Assembly (NCBI GenBank): GCA_039621445.1
Contig: CP154956.1
Location: 5,950,170 to 6,014,169 of the forward strand
Origin: Euglena gracilis
Lineage: Eukaryota; Euglenida; Euglenophyceae; Euglenales
Reading direction: 5' to 3'
DNA length: 64,000 nt
Part shown: in pieces, positions 28,570 to 37,693 of the stretch
How the letters are laid out: every line of letters starts with the position of its first letter
How positions within the stretch are numbered: the first letter of the stretch is position 1
Notes under the pieces: generated by a model
What the model saw: only the letters and a program-made list of their open reading frames with translations
The model's database searches: none
Told to the model about the DNA's origin: nothing
Program-made: the position numbers and the translations under genes

Positions 28570-29867
28570 AAATCGAGCTCAAGGATGGCGCTAAGCCCAT
28601 GCACCGGAAATTCTTCCGTTGTTCGGGTGAACGCGAACAAGCTCTCAACGAGATGATTGAGAAGCTCATCCAGCGGAAGTGGATTATCCCTTCCAAGAGC
28701 GAATGGACATCACAAGCTTTTGTGGTGCCCAAACCCGCTGACCAGTCTGGTCAGAAGAAATGGCGACTGGTGCTGGATTACCGGTAGCTGAACTCCCAAA
28801 CGAAGGATGACCCCTTCCCGTTACCGCTGATCGAGGATTTGATCACGAGACAATCGGATAACCGGTTGTGGTCAATCTTTGATCTGGAAGACGGTTTCCA
28901 TCAGATGCATTTACATCCTGATTCGTAACCATATACGGCATTCGTGACATCCAAGGGTGTGTACCAATGAACGGCACTCCCCATGGGTGTTAAGAATGGC
29001 CCAGCCATGTTTCAACGCATGATCCAGTGGGTTTTGCACGATTTACCGTTTGCTCTGGTGTACATCGATGATGTACTGGTGGGAACCCAACCGCCATCCG
29101 CGAAATCGGGCGAGGATATCCTCGAACCGCATTATCGCGATGTGCGGGCGGTATTATCCGCGTTCAAAAAGCATTTGCTTTTTGTGAAGGGTTCCAAAAT
29201 GCACTTGTTTCGCAAAATTATTAAATTTTGCGGGCACATCCTGAGCAACGGGCAGCGTAAAACCGCACCCAGTAAGATGGAGGCCATTAAGAAATGGATT
29301 CCTGAGGTCATTAAGACCTTAACACAATCAAAGGGATTTTTGGGATTAGCCCAATATTACGCGATTTACATGAAAGATTTCGCGAATATCGCGGTACCCC
29401 TAACCCGACAACTCAAAAATCGGACATCCGATAATGCAAAAGTCATTTGGGATGACCAAATGCGCGAGGCCTTGAATAAAATCAAGGACTTGCTCCTCGA
29501 GAACGTGGTTCTCGATATCGCGGATCCATACAAACCGTATGTCCTGGAAGTCGACAGCAGCGATTACGCTGTTGGCGGGGTTCTTAGCCAGCATAATGCG
29601 GCAAATGAACTCCGACCTGTGGCTTTCTTTAGCAGGAAGCTACAGGGCGAAAACGGGAAAGGACAGGTTAAATGGAGCATTCGCGAAAAAGAGACATACG
29701 CCATTGTGCTTTTTCTCCAGAAATTCCGCAGCTGGATAGCCAGCAGCTTGGTCCAGATACTCGTGTTGACGGATCATGAGAGCCTTCAACACTGGTACAC
29801 CGAGGACCTGAACAAGGCCATGTCATCAGTTGGCAGAAGATGCCGATGGCATGAGTTCTTGAGCTAG
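28566..29867 (+). pseudogene. reverse transcriptase and RNase H of copy 2
   Basis: RT blocks as in copy 1, with Y-I-D-D at 29061-29072. In-frame stops at 28785 (TAG), 28926 (TAA) and 28968 (TGA); the last replaces the Trp usual before the L-P-M-G-V block. From 28983 to 29867 the frame is open and covers RT motifs D-E and RNase H: V-D-S-S-D-Y-A-V-G-G-V-L, R-E-K-E-T-Y-A-I-V and L-T-D-H-E-S-L-Q-H-W, giving the D, E and D catalytic residues. It ends at TAG before F-N-L-V-V-I-Y-T-P-G, where a Gln codon is usual. Confidence 0.85.
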
Positions 29868-30022
29868 TTTAACCTGGTGGTTATCTATACCCCAGGTCAC
29901 ACGCAAAAAGTTGCAGCCGAGCTCCCTGGTATTATCCTGGGAACCCGGATGAGGGTGATGAGACTTTTCATGACAGCCATGAGGCTGACCAGTTCGCACG
30001 TCGATCCGACGCTGCGGACAAC
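29868..30022 (+). other. degenerate linker between RNase H and integrase, copy 2
   Basis: Continues V-V-I-Y-T-P-G-H-T-Q-K-V-A-A-E-L (a weakened form of the Y-x-P-G-x-x-N-x-x-A-D-x-L-S-R end of RNase H) and then loses similarity. It is part of the dead Pol frame. Confidence 0.5.
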
Positions 30023-31237
30023 ATGCTCGATTCACTACCCGTTTCCCGGGTATATCGCCACATCGCCATTTCACCACTGCGTGGAAGGCGCCGGCGTGGA
30101 CGCACTGCCGGACCCCGTCGCATTACGCGTACGGAAACTCCTACCCCCCTATTTTTCCGCGAATGGGATTATTCTCGTGACGCTATGTATAGTACCATTG
30201 TGAATAGACTTCGTAATGGTGAATCCATAGAGAATTACTCTCTATCACCATTGCGGCTTATTTTCCGGAATGATTCTGGTTATAAATATTGTATACCCCA
30301 AGACCTGGTTGATGATGTGATTTTGAGCTATCACAACCATGGTCACCCTGGGGCCCCCAAACTTCTTTCACTAGTGGGTCGCATATTATGCACAACCCTG
30401 AGTGAAAAAGATTTATATTCGCGCTGTTTGCGAATTTCGCAACGGTGCCAAATTTGTCAGGCTGTGAAACCGCGCAGAGGTACCCCCCCTGGTACGATTG
30501 ACTTTTTCCCTGTACCACCGGACATTTTTACGTCCCTCTGCATGTATTTTCTCGAACTTGAACCTTGCAAAGGATCAGATGACAAAATTTACGATTACGT
30601 TTTTGTTGTCGTCTGTCGGCTGAGTGGGTACATAGTAGCCATTCCATGCCGGAAAGCAGGGTTGACTGCCCAAATTTTGGCATCTATATTCCTGGAGAAA
30701 TGTATCTGCTTAATGGGTTTACCGAACGAAATCGTGAGTGATCAAGATCACTTGATCTCTTCGCGGTTTTTCACAACTTTGTGCGGTTTACTCGGCATTG
30801 AGCAGCATTTTTCCATTATATACCGCCCGAAAGGCAATGGTAGAGCCGAGGCAGCCGTGAAATCCGTCTGTCAATATGCTTCGCCTTCACTGGCTGACTC
30901 GGGTAAGAATTGGTTATCCGTTCTTCATTGGTGTTTATTTTACATCAATACCTTGCCAGGGTTGGTATTACCACACTCACCTTACAAAATTGTTTTCGGA
31001 CGAGACCCTCCGGCCATAGGGGATATCCCCTCGGAGAGACCCGCCCGAAGTAGCGTCAGCTGTGAAACGTGGTTTGCAGAAGTGGAATCACTCCGCTCTG
31101 CAGTCCAATCACGTATCACAGAAATTCATTCCAACAAACGGAAATCGTTTTTACAAAACTTCAACACACCTGTGTATAGTCCAGGTGACCGCGTGTGCTA
31201 CGGAATAACCGCACCCGCATGCACTCTTCCAAGCTAG
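30023..31237 (+). CDS. integrase (zinc-binding domain and catalytic core) of copy 2
   Basis: 404 codons. The HHCC zinc domain is H-N-H-G-H...C-Q-I-C at about 30335-30465. The core keeps S-D-Q-D (second Asp, about 30735) and G-R-A-E-A-A-V-K (catalytic Glu, about 30840). The position of the first Asp reads L-C-M-Y-F-L-E-L-E with Tyr instead of Asp, so the triad is incomplete. The frame ends shortly after P-G-D-R-V by a shift, and the C-terminal domain continues in 31195-31617. The first 40 residues are Arg-rich linker. The 3' part matches the second-subfamily remnant at 13864-14300. Confidence 0.75.
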   Translation: MLDSLPVSRVYRHIAISPLRGRRRRGRTAGPRRITRTETPTPLFFREWDYSRDAMYSTIVNRLRNGESIENYSLSPLRLIFRNDSGYKYCIPQDLVDDVILSYHNHGHPGAPKLLSLVGRILCTTLSEKDLYSRCLRISQRCQICQAVKPRRGTPPGTIDFFPVPPDIFTSLCMYFLELEPCKGSDDKIYDYVFVVVCRLSGYIVAIPCRKAGLTAQILASIFLEKCICLMGLPNEIVSDQDHLISSRFFTTLCGLLGIEQHFSIIYRPKGNGRAEAAVKSVCQYASPSLADSGKNWLSVLHWCLFYINTLPGLVLPHSPYKIVFGRDPPAIGDIPSERPARSSVSCETWFAEVESLRSAVQSRITEIHSNKRKSFLQNFNTPVYSPGDRVCYGITAPACTLPS

Positions 31238-31617
31238 ATTCTCTTTGGCTCGGCCCACGCGAAATTTTGGAGAGGTTAGGTAGTAGAGGGCGATATAAAG
31301 TTGCCTTGCCCAACGGGATTGAGGACGTCCATATGGACGACTTCAACCCGTACCAAAGCCCCCCAGACGGAAAAGCTATCCCCTGCCTATATTTCAAGCC
31401 CCGTTCCAGATTACCTGAAACGGACGACGTTGTGGTCGATAAGATAATAGACCACAAGGTCGACAGGGGTGTGCACTACTGGAAAGTTCGCTGGAAAGGG
31501 TATGGGCCAGAGGAGGACACTTGGGAGCCAGCATCCAGTTTCGTTGGATATATACAGCAGGATTGGAAGCTGTGGAACAAGCGCAATGACATAGACATAA
31601 ACATAAACACTTTCTGA
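31195..31617 (+). CDS. integrase C-terminal domain plus chromodomain, copy 2
   Basis: 140 codons. Residues 1-50 are the GPY/F-like DNA-binding domain ([16 protein letters not shown]). Residues 85-130 are a chromodomain (V-V-D-K-I-I-D...[18 protein letters not shown]). This places the element among Ty3/gypsy chromoviruses. It is nearly identical at protein level to 13570-13833. The stop codon is at 31615, followed by about 190 bp of spacer before the accessory ORFs. Confidence 0.85.
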   Translation: MLRNNRTRMHSSKLDSLWLGPREILERLGSRGRYKVALPNGIEDVHMDDFNPYQSPPDGKAIPCLYFKPRSRLPETDDVVVDKIIDHKVDRGVHYWKVRWKGYGPEEDTWEPASSFVGYIQQDWKLWNKRNDIDININTF

Positions 31618-31807
31618 AACGATTTCGTTTTGGAGAATGCGTGTGTGTTATGTGAATGTTTCGCGTTTATACCCCCCTGCACTTCACTCTCTATCTTTCT
31701 CGCAGAGTTTTTGACTAAGATAGAAGCCCCCCTTTCTCAGTGCACCAGCACTCAAAGCGACTGACAACAAGGTTACCCTTTGTTGTCGTCGTCGTTCGGG
31801 TAGCATC

Positions 31808-32455
31808 ATGCTGCCTGGGCGCGGACCTGGACCAGGTCCAACATGGCCGCAGCCTTCTGGCGCGCCATACCCCCAGTACCCTCAATATGCTGAGGCCCCG
31901 ATTCCGGGTGCCCCACATACTGAGAGGGTTTCAGCCCCGGTATTCGCCGCGGCTACCAGCAGCCGGTCCGCATATGCGGTACCAGATCCATCTGCCGTCC
32001 AGCAGCCGGCACCCCAGCCACCAGTGCAGCGCGGATTGCGCCTGCCCCCGTATGCGGGAGAGATGATCTTCCGCGCTACGGAGACGTTGGAGCGGGCGAT
32101 GCGTATGTGCGCACACCCCCCAACGGAGCCCTTTATGCAAGCCCTTTGGGATGCATACTGTGCTCAGTTGTTGGTGGTAGCCAACACGCCTGTGGCTCAG
32201 TGGTGTCCCTGTGGTCAAGCCCTGATGACGGGGAGACGGTATTTCTCGTCGGCATCCGATTCTGGATTCGAGCCTGGCGAGACAATGATGGACCTGGGCG
32301 TGTATGTGCCGCCCATACTGCAAACGCAGACACAGGCATCACCGGTCGTCCCTGACCCTGGCGTTGAGCCACGGCGGCAGGTGGAGCCCATAGTGGTGGA
32401 GGATGAACCTCCCCACCGTGTGGCAGCCCGACCGCCCAGTGCACCTCCTGTCTAG
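31808..32455 (+). CDS. accessory ORF A1, copy 2, conserved unknown protein
   Basis: 215 codons from a clear ATG. Residues 1-75 are Pro/Gly/Gln/Ala-rich. Residues 80-175 form a conserved block: L-P-P-Y-A-G-E, A-M-R-M-C-A, P-F-M-Q-A-L-W-D-A-Y-C-A-Q-L, A-N-T-P-V-A-Q-W, T-G-R-R-Y-F, D-L-G-V-Y-V-P-P-I-L. The counterpart at 11984-12847 keeps these residues despite nearly unrelated DNA. No signal peptide, transmembrane segment or catalytic motif. It follows the chromodomain stop by 190 bp. The TAG at 32453 may be an acquired stop, because a related low-complexity frame continues at 32498. Confidence 0.65.
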   Translation: MLPGRGPGPGPTWPQPSGAPYPQYPQYAEAPIPGAPHTERVSAPVFAAATSSRSAYAVPDPSAVQQPAPQPPVQRGLRLPPYAGEMIFRATETLERAMRMCAHPPTEPFMQALWDAYCAQLLVVANTPVAQWCPCGQALMTGRRYFSSASDSGFEPGETMMDLGVYVPPILQTQTQASPVVPDPGVEPRRQVEPIVVEDEPPHRVAARPPSAPPV

Positions 32456-32497
32456 ACCGGGGATATCCCCCGTCGGCAGGAGGCTCCCTACTACCAC

Positions 32498-32908
32498 ATG
32501 GCACCTCCGGGAACCGAACACGACGAGCTTGCTCGGCACTTCCTGCAGGAGCCAGTATTCGCGTCTGAAGAGCACCGGACAAGGTATTACGCCTCTCTGG
32601 CCTCCCTTCAGGGCCGTGGAAACACCCCCTACCATCCGTACCAGCCGCAGCTGCGGGTGGCAACCCCGGTATTACCCGCTGCGCCCCCGGCAGGTGTGGC
32701 AGTATTACCTGCCACCCTGAAGCGCGACAGGGTTACGGAGAATCTTACCACACAGCTCAGGCGACCCAGCCCACTGGACGCGGAAGGCAGTGGGGCGATG
32801 CAGGTAGAAGCCAGCCAGGATACCCCGGCTGGACGACCACCGGCAGAGGCACAGGTGGCGATTAGCCGTCCTGTTGCCGCAATGCCACCGCCGATCCCTC
32901 CGGTATGA
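32498..32908 (+). CDS. accessory ORF A2, copy 2
   Basis: 136 codons, ATG start, 42 bp after A1. It begins M-A-P-P-G-T-E-H, then P-V-F-A-S-E-E-H-R-T-R-Y-Y-A-S-L, which resembles a block in 11100-12299, and ends in Pro/Ala-rich sequence. Together with A1 it may once have been one polypeptide. No recognisable domain. A perfect hairpin GTGGCAG-TATTAC-CTGCCAC lies at 32696-32715 inside the frame. Confidence 0.5.
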   Translation: MAPPGTEHDELARHFLQEPVFASEEHRTRYYASLASLQGRGNTPYHPYQPQLRVATPVLPAAPPAGVAVLPATLKRDRVTENLTTQLRRPSPLDAEGSGAMQVEASQDTPAGRPPAEAQVAISRPVAAMPPPIPPV

Positions 32909-33019
32909 AAGGAGCCGCGACCTCCTGCGTCGAAACCAAGCCCACGCCAGGCTCCTAGCCAAGGCCCAGCCACGCCATCACCGCGACGTGCAGCGGATCG
33001 GCCAGGTCCCTCCCCAGAG

Positions 33020-33772
33020 ATGGAATGGGAAGGAACCGAACCGACTCCTGCGGCACCGAGCGCCCGACCCTCTGGTATTCGCCAGATGGGGAAGGACACT
33101 GGCAAGGCTGATGGCAAAGGCAAAGGAGAAGGCAAAGGCGTGGCCGGCAAAGGTAAGGGTGAGGGCAAAGGTGAGGGTAAAGGTAAGGGTACGGGACGTG
33201 AGGAGGAAGAAGAACCAGCGGAAGTCCTCTCGGACTTTGAGCAAATGCTCAGGTTCAAGGAGGAGCTGGAGGACGAAGGCTGGCGAATGCAGCATGATTA
33301 CCATGTTGCAGGAAACCGCCCCGTCACCCCTCCACAAGCAGTCATCGATGCGGTATTACACCACACCGCGAACAGAGTCAGACAATTCCATTACGGAATT
33401 GATCTGTACGCCTTCGAAGGTGAATGTGGCAGACCCTTGCTTGATGCCCAGCCAGGTTTCTGGGAGCTCTGGTTTTGGCTGGGATACCCCTGCCAGAACT
33501 GGGGTCTCTTCAGCGATTCCACTGGTCGCAGTTACCTGCACCAGTTGTGATTCCGGGACCAGCATGTGTTGGCCAGGAGGCTGAAGGCCTACTTCGAATG
33601 TATTCATTCGGTAGGACCCCTCGGAGTCCAGTGGAAATACTATCCACTGAACCCCGACATCGAACGCCTGATCGAGGTGTTGTGGTGCAACAACCTCCAG
33701 GTGTGGCTGGTGAGCCATTACGGCTCACCTTCCGCGTTGGCGCGTTTCCCTGGCTTACCCACAGAGGTATGA
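33020..33772 (+). pseudogene. accessory ORF A3, copy 2, P-G-F-W protein with one in-frame stop
   Basis: 33020-33550 is open (176 codons). After the TGA the same frame continues to 33772. Order: Lys/Gly repeat linker (33100-33190, G-K-G-E-G-K units), a helical region with F-E-Q-M-L-R-F, then A-Q-P-G-F-W-E-L-W-F-W-L-G-Y, the stop, then L-G-V-Q-W-K-Y-Y-P-L and V-S-H-Y-G. The second-subfamily copy (10306-11262) has no stop at this site, so TGA is a late mutation (CGA to TGA would fit). The family is unknown; Trp-rich core. Confidence 0.6.
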
Positions 33773-33795
33773 CCTCTGTTGTAAGTACTGTAAGC

Positions 33796-34400
33796 AGTAA
33801 TTTCCTGTCGACGTCTGGGGATTCGGCGTCCGCGGAAGTCCTCCACCGCCTAGGGATAACCCGGGCCTGGAGATGGGACGCCACATGCTTATGCATGTGT
33901 GCCGCGACGCTCCGGATCTCCAGGGCAAAAGTCGCCGCGTCCACAAGCAGCGTATTTTTATGTTGCAGCAGTTTTGGTGGCGAGTTTTGGACCACCTACG
34001 TCATGTTGGTGTATGTACATCTCCGTGACCCCCAGGACGATAGGCCTGGTATGGAAAGCTTGCCACCGGACTACGGCGATCCCATTGAGGGTCCTCGTCG
34101 TCGTCGGGTCATCGCCAACCTGCGCCACAACTGGCACCTGGCTGATATCAGCCGGGGAGAACACGTGCGGCGACAGTTCGGCGGCACCCTCGACCGGGAG
34201 GTATTCCTCCAGTTGATGATGCACCCGAAGGCCATCCTCGACCTGCGTATGCCGATTCTGGCATGCGTTCAGGAGTTCGAGGAGGGCTTTTTCGAGGTCT
34301 GGGAGGATACGCGTTACGCGGATTCCTGTGCCCGAACAGGCCTGCCAACGCCTGGGTGCAGCCATCATGGCCGCCACCCTGGCCCAACAGCGCCAGCAGC
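33796..34400 (+). pseudogene. accessory ORF A4, copy 2, frameshifted
   Basis: Reads F-P-V-D-V-W-G-F-G-V-R-G at about 33802, then Q-Q-F-W-W-R-V near 33970. At a run of four T (33981) the frame must change to continue V-M-L-V-Y-V-H-L-R-D-P and R-R-Q-F-G-G-T-L-D-R-E-V-F (34170-34207). The intact counterpart is 9909-10424. Copy 3 has five T at the same place and is also out of frame. No known domain. Confidence 0.5.
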
Positions 34401-35843
34401 AGTACGCTGGCCTTTTACAGGCCGGCGGATGCCCAGGGATGCCGATGGCACCCCGACGATCCTCGTTCGCCCGAGGATCTGCGCGCCTTCATCGCCCCGG
34501 AGGATGAACCTCTGGCGCGAAGGAGACGTGAGGCGTCAGTCGCTTCCACCACCGCGATTCCGCGGCGGGAGGAACGCGAACGCAGCCCCTCCGTCACCAT
34601 CCTGGAGGCAGCGCCGCCGTCTCTCACAGGAACGGCTGTATCCTTCGTCTCTGCCCCGCGAGCGGCAGGGGAACGATCAGTTTCCCCGTCCCCCGCGGCG
34701 GTTCCCGTCTGTCCACCGATAGGTGGAGACCAGGAACTCCCTCAGGAGGAAGGCGAGAACGTGGAGGATATCCTCTACGCTGCTCTGCCTGCTCCGGCAC
34801 AGCCTAGGTCAGACGAAGCACCCGCAGGGGATATACCTGTGGCTGCTACGCCGGTTCCAATGGCTGAGCCTCCAGCCGAGGTGACTGGTATGGTCGTCGA
34901 GGATATCCTCGAAGAACCTACCAGCCCCGCAGCACGCACCTCATTAGGACGGCGTGTGCTCGCCGCCGTGGTCACCGGCATTACTGCCGTGGCTGCAGCA
35001 CTAACACCACGAGGTGGAGGCGTAGCATCAAGCTCCGCCGCCGAGGTCGTGGAGACACCAGATGTCGGTGTCCCCGCACCCCCATCTCTGGCAGCAGTGC
35101 AACCACCATCAGGGGATGAACCCCAGCCGACAGAGCCATCTGTCGCACCGGCTACTGCGGAGGATCAACCTCCCGAAGCACCTGCGCCAGCGGTTGTGGA
35201 GGATCAACCTCCTGGACCGGATGTCGAGATGGAAGTGGAGGAGATACCCCCACGACCACCGACACCGCGCAGGATCTCTGCCGTCCCGAGGACAATAGGA
35301 GAGTTCATGGGAGTGTCAGCGCCTGTTGAAGCACCGATTCCGGTGACAACCACAGTGCCGCGCCTCGTCGTCGGACAGGATGAACCTGCTCGGCGACGAC
35401 CGGCTGAACAACCCCAGGAACGTGTGCCGACCCCTCGGAGCGTCATGCGCGACCCAGCGGTCATTATGCCCGTTTCGCCCAGACGGCAAACGTCTGCTCC
35501 GGCACCATCGGCTCCTGATACCAGGAGCAAGCCACAGGCGTCGCCTCCTGATTCCGGGAGTGCGAAGCCGAAAGGAGGCAAACCGGGTGCTGCACCCTGT
35601 AAGCCCCCTGCCAAAGGCGGTGATGGGAAACCACCACCGAAAGGTGGTGCTGGAGGTCAGACTGGCGGACAGCCGAAAGGCCCTACGACAATGCACGACT
35701 ATTCGGCCGTTGCATCGTCCGGGTACGGCCAGAGCAAACCGAGAGGTAAGGCTCCGAGGAGAACCTTTCCACTATGTACCGGAACATACCTGGACATTTT
35801 GGAACAGGCGCGCACCCAGAGTACTGGCTCAGTACTTTGGTGA
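34263..35843 (+). CDS. accessory ORF A5, copy 2, long Pro/Ala/Glu-rich protein
   Basis: 526 codons open. The first 45 or so may be out of the true frame because A4 is read there in another frame. The product is mostly disordered: acidic V-E-D-I-L and E-D-Q-P-P repeats, a short hydrophobic stretch V-L-A-A-V-V-T-G-I-T-A-V-A-A-A-L (about residue 240) that could be a single membrane helix, and a C-terminal Lys/Gly/Pro-rich tail. The frame holds many small palindromes (GAGGATATCCTC twice, GGAGG-ATCA-ACCTCC). Function unknown. It differs from copy 3 only by one GTC triplet near 35370. Confidence 0.5.
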   Translation: MRSGVRGGLFRGLGGYALRGFLCPNRPANAWVQPSWPPPWPNSASSSTLAFYRPADAQGCRWHPDDPRSPEDLRAFIAPEDEPLARRRREASVASTTAIPRREERERSPSVTILEAAPPSLTGTAVSFVSAPRAAGERSVSPSPAAVPVCPPIGGDQELPQEEGENVEDILYAALPAPAQPRSDEAPAGDIPVAATPVPMAEPPAEVTGMVVEDILEEPTSPAARTSLGRRVLAAVVTGITAVAAALTPRGGGVASSSAAEVVETPDVGVPAPPSLAAVQPPSGDEPQPTEPSVAPATAEDQPPEAPAPAVVEDQPPGPDVEMEVEEIPPRPPTPRRISAVPRTIGEFMGVSAPVEAPIPVTTTVPRLVVGQDEPARRRPAEQPQERVPTPRSVMRDPAVIMPVSPRRQTSAPAPSAPDTRSKPQASPPDSGSAKPKGGKPGAAPCKPPAKGGDGKPPPKGGAGGQTGGQPKGPTTMHDYSAVASSGYGQSKPRGKAPRRTFPLCTGTYLDILEQARTQSTGSVLW

Positions 35844-36129
35844 GGACTGCGTGTTGGATTTTCAGCACGGCAAGTCCTTTGCTTGGACGTGCACCGTGTG
35901 CCACCATGTGCGGCACAACCAACTGCTTGTGCATGTGTGCAAGCGGCAGGTGCAATCCACGACGTTCCATCACAGGGCATATGTGCCGAACTGTGTGGCG
36001 CTCGTATGTGGCGAGTGCCTGAACGCCTGGAAGCACAGCTTGAACTACTCCTACAGTGACAATGCTCACGACAGGGATATCCCTGCCTTGCATCAACTGT
36101 ATAGGGGCCAAGTTCGTGCAGACTGCTGA
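35740..36129 (+). CDS. accessory ORF A6, copy 2, Cys-rich zinc-ribbon-like protein
   Basis: The last 125 codons of a frame open from 35380. Conserved content: F-H-Y-V-P-E-H-T-W-T-F-W, V-L-A-Q-Y-F-G-E-D-C-V-L-D-F, then W-T-C-T-V-C-H-H-V-R-H, H-V-C-K-R-Q, Y-V-P-N-C, and L-V-C-G-E-C-L-N-A-W. Two C-x2-C pairs with extra Cys and His fit a zinc-binding fold. A third, separate copy is at 51894-52229 with the same residues, which supports it being coding. It overlaps A5 in another frame and runs into A7. Nucleic-acid binding is a guess. Confidence 0.55.
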   Translation, partial: REVRLRGEPFHYVPEHTWTFWNRRAPRVLAQYFGEDCVLDFQHGKSFAWTCTVCHHVRHNQLLVHVCKRQVQSTTFHHRAYVPNCVALVCGECLNAWKHSLNYSYSDNAHDRDIPALHQLYRGQVRADC

Positions 36130-36836
36130 TGGAGCAGTCACCACCATTGTCCCCCAGCACTGGGAGACACTGGAGAAGTGGAAGAAGGAGTATAAGCAGG
36201 TGGAAGGCCGCCTGAAACACACCGACTTCCGAAAGGTAGAAAGCTACCGCCACACGGGAATGGCCCGTGAGTTCCTGATCGACGCCGGGGCAATGCGCCT
36301 CGCCGTCGAGGAACACGCCAAGGTAAGAATGCCTTACCTCTGGACCGATGGCGAACTGGGAGACACAGGTTTACCCCCTGTTCTCCAAGCGTCAGCACGG
36401 CGGATACGCCTTGCCACTGTGGCCTCCTGAAGAACACGATTTGGTGCACTTCAGAGGTTGGTTGGCGGCTGTATTACCGCCCCATACTGCAAGAGCTCGG
36501 ACAGCGAAGTGGATGTATGACATCAACTTCAAGCGGACCCCGGGGATGCCCCCGCAGGTGTCTGCGAATCACCCCCGGATAAATTACATCATCTAGCCGG
36601 TGATGCTGCCCAGAATTTTCTGGGAGCAGCTCCAACGGTACCTTCAGCATCATGCTGACCGTACCAGGGAGAAGCTGCCGGACAGTTGGATCAAGGACTG
36701 GGAGACCCCATCCTTTGATGTCAACGATCCGGAGCACAACACCATCGGGAGCGAATCAGCTCCGCAGCGTTCCCCACGCCAACTGGAGTTGGTTGAGGAC
36801 CCATTAGGGGACCCTCAGCACGACTACTTGGCGTGA
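36056..36836 (+). pseudogene. accessory ORF A7, copy 2, conserved unknown protein with a Trp-to-stop
   Basis: 36056-36430 and 36348-36596 are overlapping pieces in two frames (H-W-E-T-L-E-K-W-K-K-E-Y-K; then L-V-H-F-R-G-W-L-A-A-V-L and W-M-Y-D-I-N-F). After TAG at 36594 the frame continues V-M-L-P-R-I-F-W-E-Q-L-Q-R to 36836. In the fourth copy (52549-52872) the stop is TGG (Trp), so this is a G-to-A mutation. No recognised domain. Confidence 0.5.
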
Positions 36837-37683
36837 GGTGCGCGAACGCCCAGCCGATAAAGGTAGGTGAGGTGGCTGTAAGCGCCAATGCGGCGTCTTT
36901 CAGAACCCTCGTCAGGTATTTGCCTGACACCCTGTTCGGGTATTTGCCCGAACACCCCTTCGAAGACCCTTTGCGGTATTCGCCGCTAGTAAGTTCCCGC
37001 CGGGATGCTGCCATGTGCAGGATTCCGTGCGCATGCATGCACACCCCTCTCCCCTCTCCCCTCTCGCGGGCGTGCGACACGCAGCGCACAGGGCCGACGG
37101 CCTTTTTTCCCTCCTTTCCCTTTTTCTTTTCGGCCGTTTGAGGCCATAAGGCTGCCAGACAGCACCACTTTTCTGGCCTAAGCCGACCCCCCACTCCTCT
37201 CTACTTCCCCCCCGGGCAAATGCTGTCGCCGGCAGTTGGTTTTGTAGAGTAGGATTTCCTTTTGCGTGGTCAGGTTTGACTGGCCTGGGCCCTGCCCAGG
37301 TTTGACTGGTCAGCGGCCCCCTCCTTCCACACCCTCCCCATGGGTTTTCCTGGAATGCCCATGTACCCCACCCCAAGTGCCTTTGGCACACCCAAACTGG
37401 GTGGATGGGTTTGCTTGGCAAGGAAACCTGCCAGCCCCATTTTCCCCAGTGGGCTATAATATACTATACACCCATAAGCCACCGCAAAGTAGGTGAAACC
37501 ATTTTGCGCGTTTTGGACTTTTTGGGTCCCCCTCCTTTCCGCCCCCCCCCCCTTGAGTGGACCCCTGTGCGACGGAAAGGGCCCCTGTGGATGCGCCAGG
37601 GTGCACCTCCCACAGACCAGGCCTGTGTCCAAAATCCCTGTGGCCAGAATTCCTGGTCCAAAGGGGAAATCGGGCATAGCCCT
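36837..37683 (+). other. 3' untranslated region of copy 2
   Basis: No conserved frame. It starts with three hairpins sharing one loop: GTCAGG-TATTTG-CCTGAC (36911-36928), GTTCGGG-TATTTG-CCCGAAC (36934-36953) and GCGG-TATTCG-CCGC (36973-36986). A TATA-like string gctataatatactatac lies at 37450-37468. Nearly identical sequence is at 47912-48758 and 52873-53663, and part of it is inverted at 54111-54406. Confidence 0.7.
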
Positions 37684-37693
37684 GGGAGGGGGA
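37684..37693 (+). other. polypurine tract (PPT) before LTR L3
   Basis: GGGAGGGGGA directly before TGTGTACC. The same tract precedes L4 (48759-48768) and, one G shorter, L5 (53664-53672). It would prime plus-strand synthesis. Confidence 0.7.

Noticed and set aside
28785-28970. Idea of stop-codon reassignment in this organism
   Set aside because: All three stop triplets occur in Pol, whereas the host phosphatase exons contain none in frame and end at TGA at the expected place. Other element copies have sense codons at several of these sites.
31808-36836. Retroviral env gene
   Set aside because: Position fits, but there is no signal peptide, no furin-like site, no fusion peptide, and only one weak hydrophobic stretch in A5.
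37450-37468. TATA-like string gctataatatactatac as an internal promoter
   Set aside because: It is conserved between copies, but it lies in the 3' untranslated region, and the copies are too alike for conservation to mean anything.
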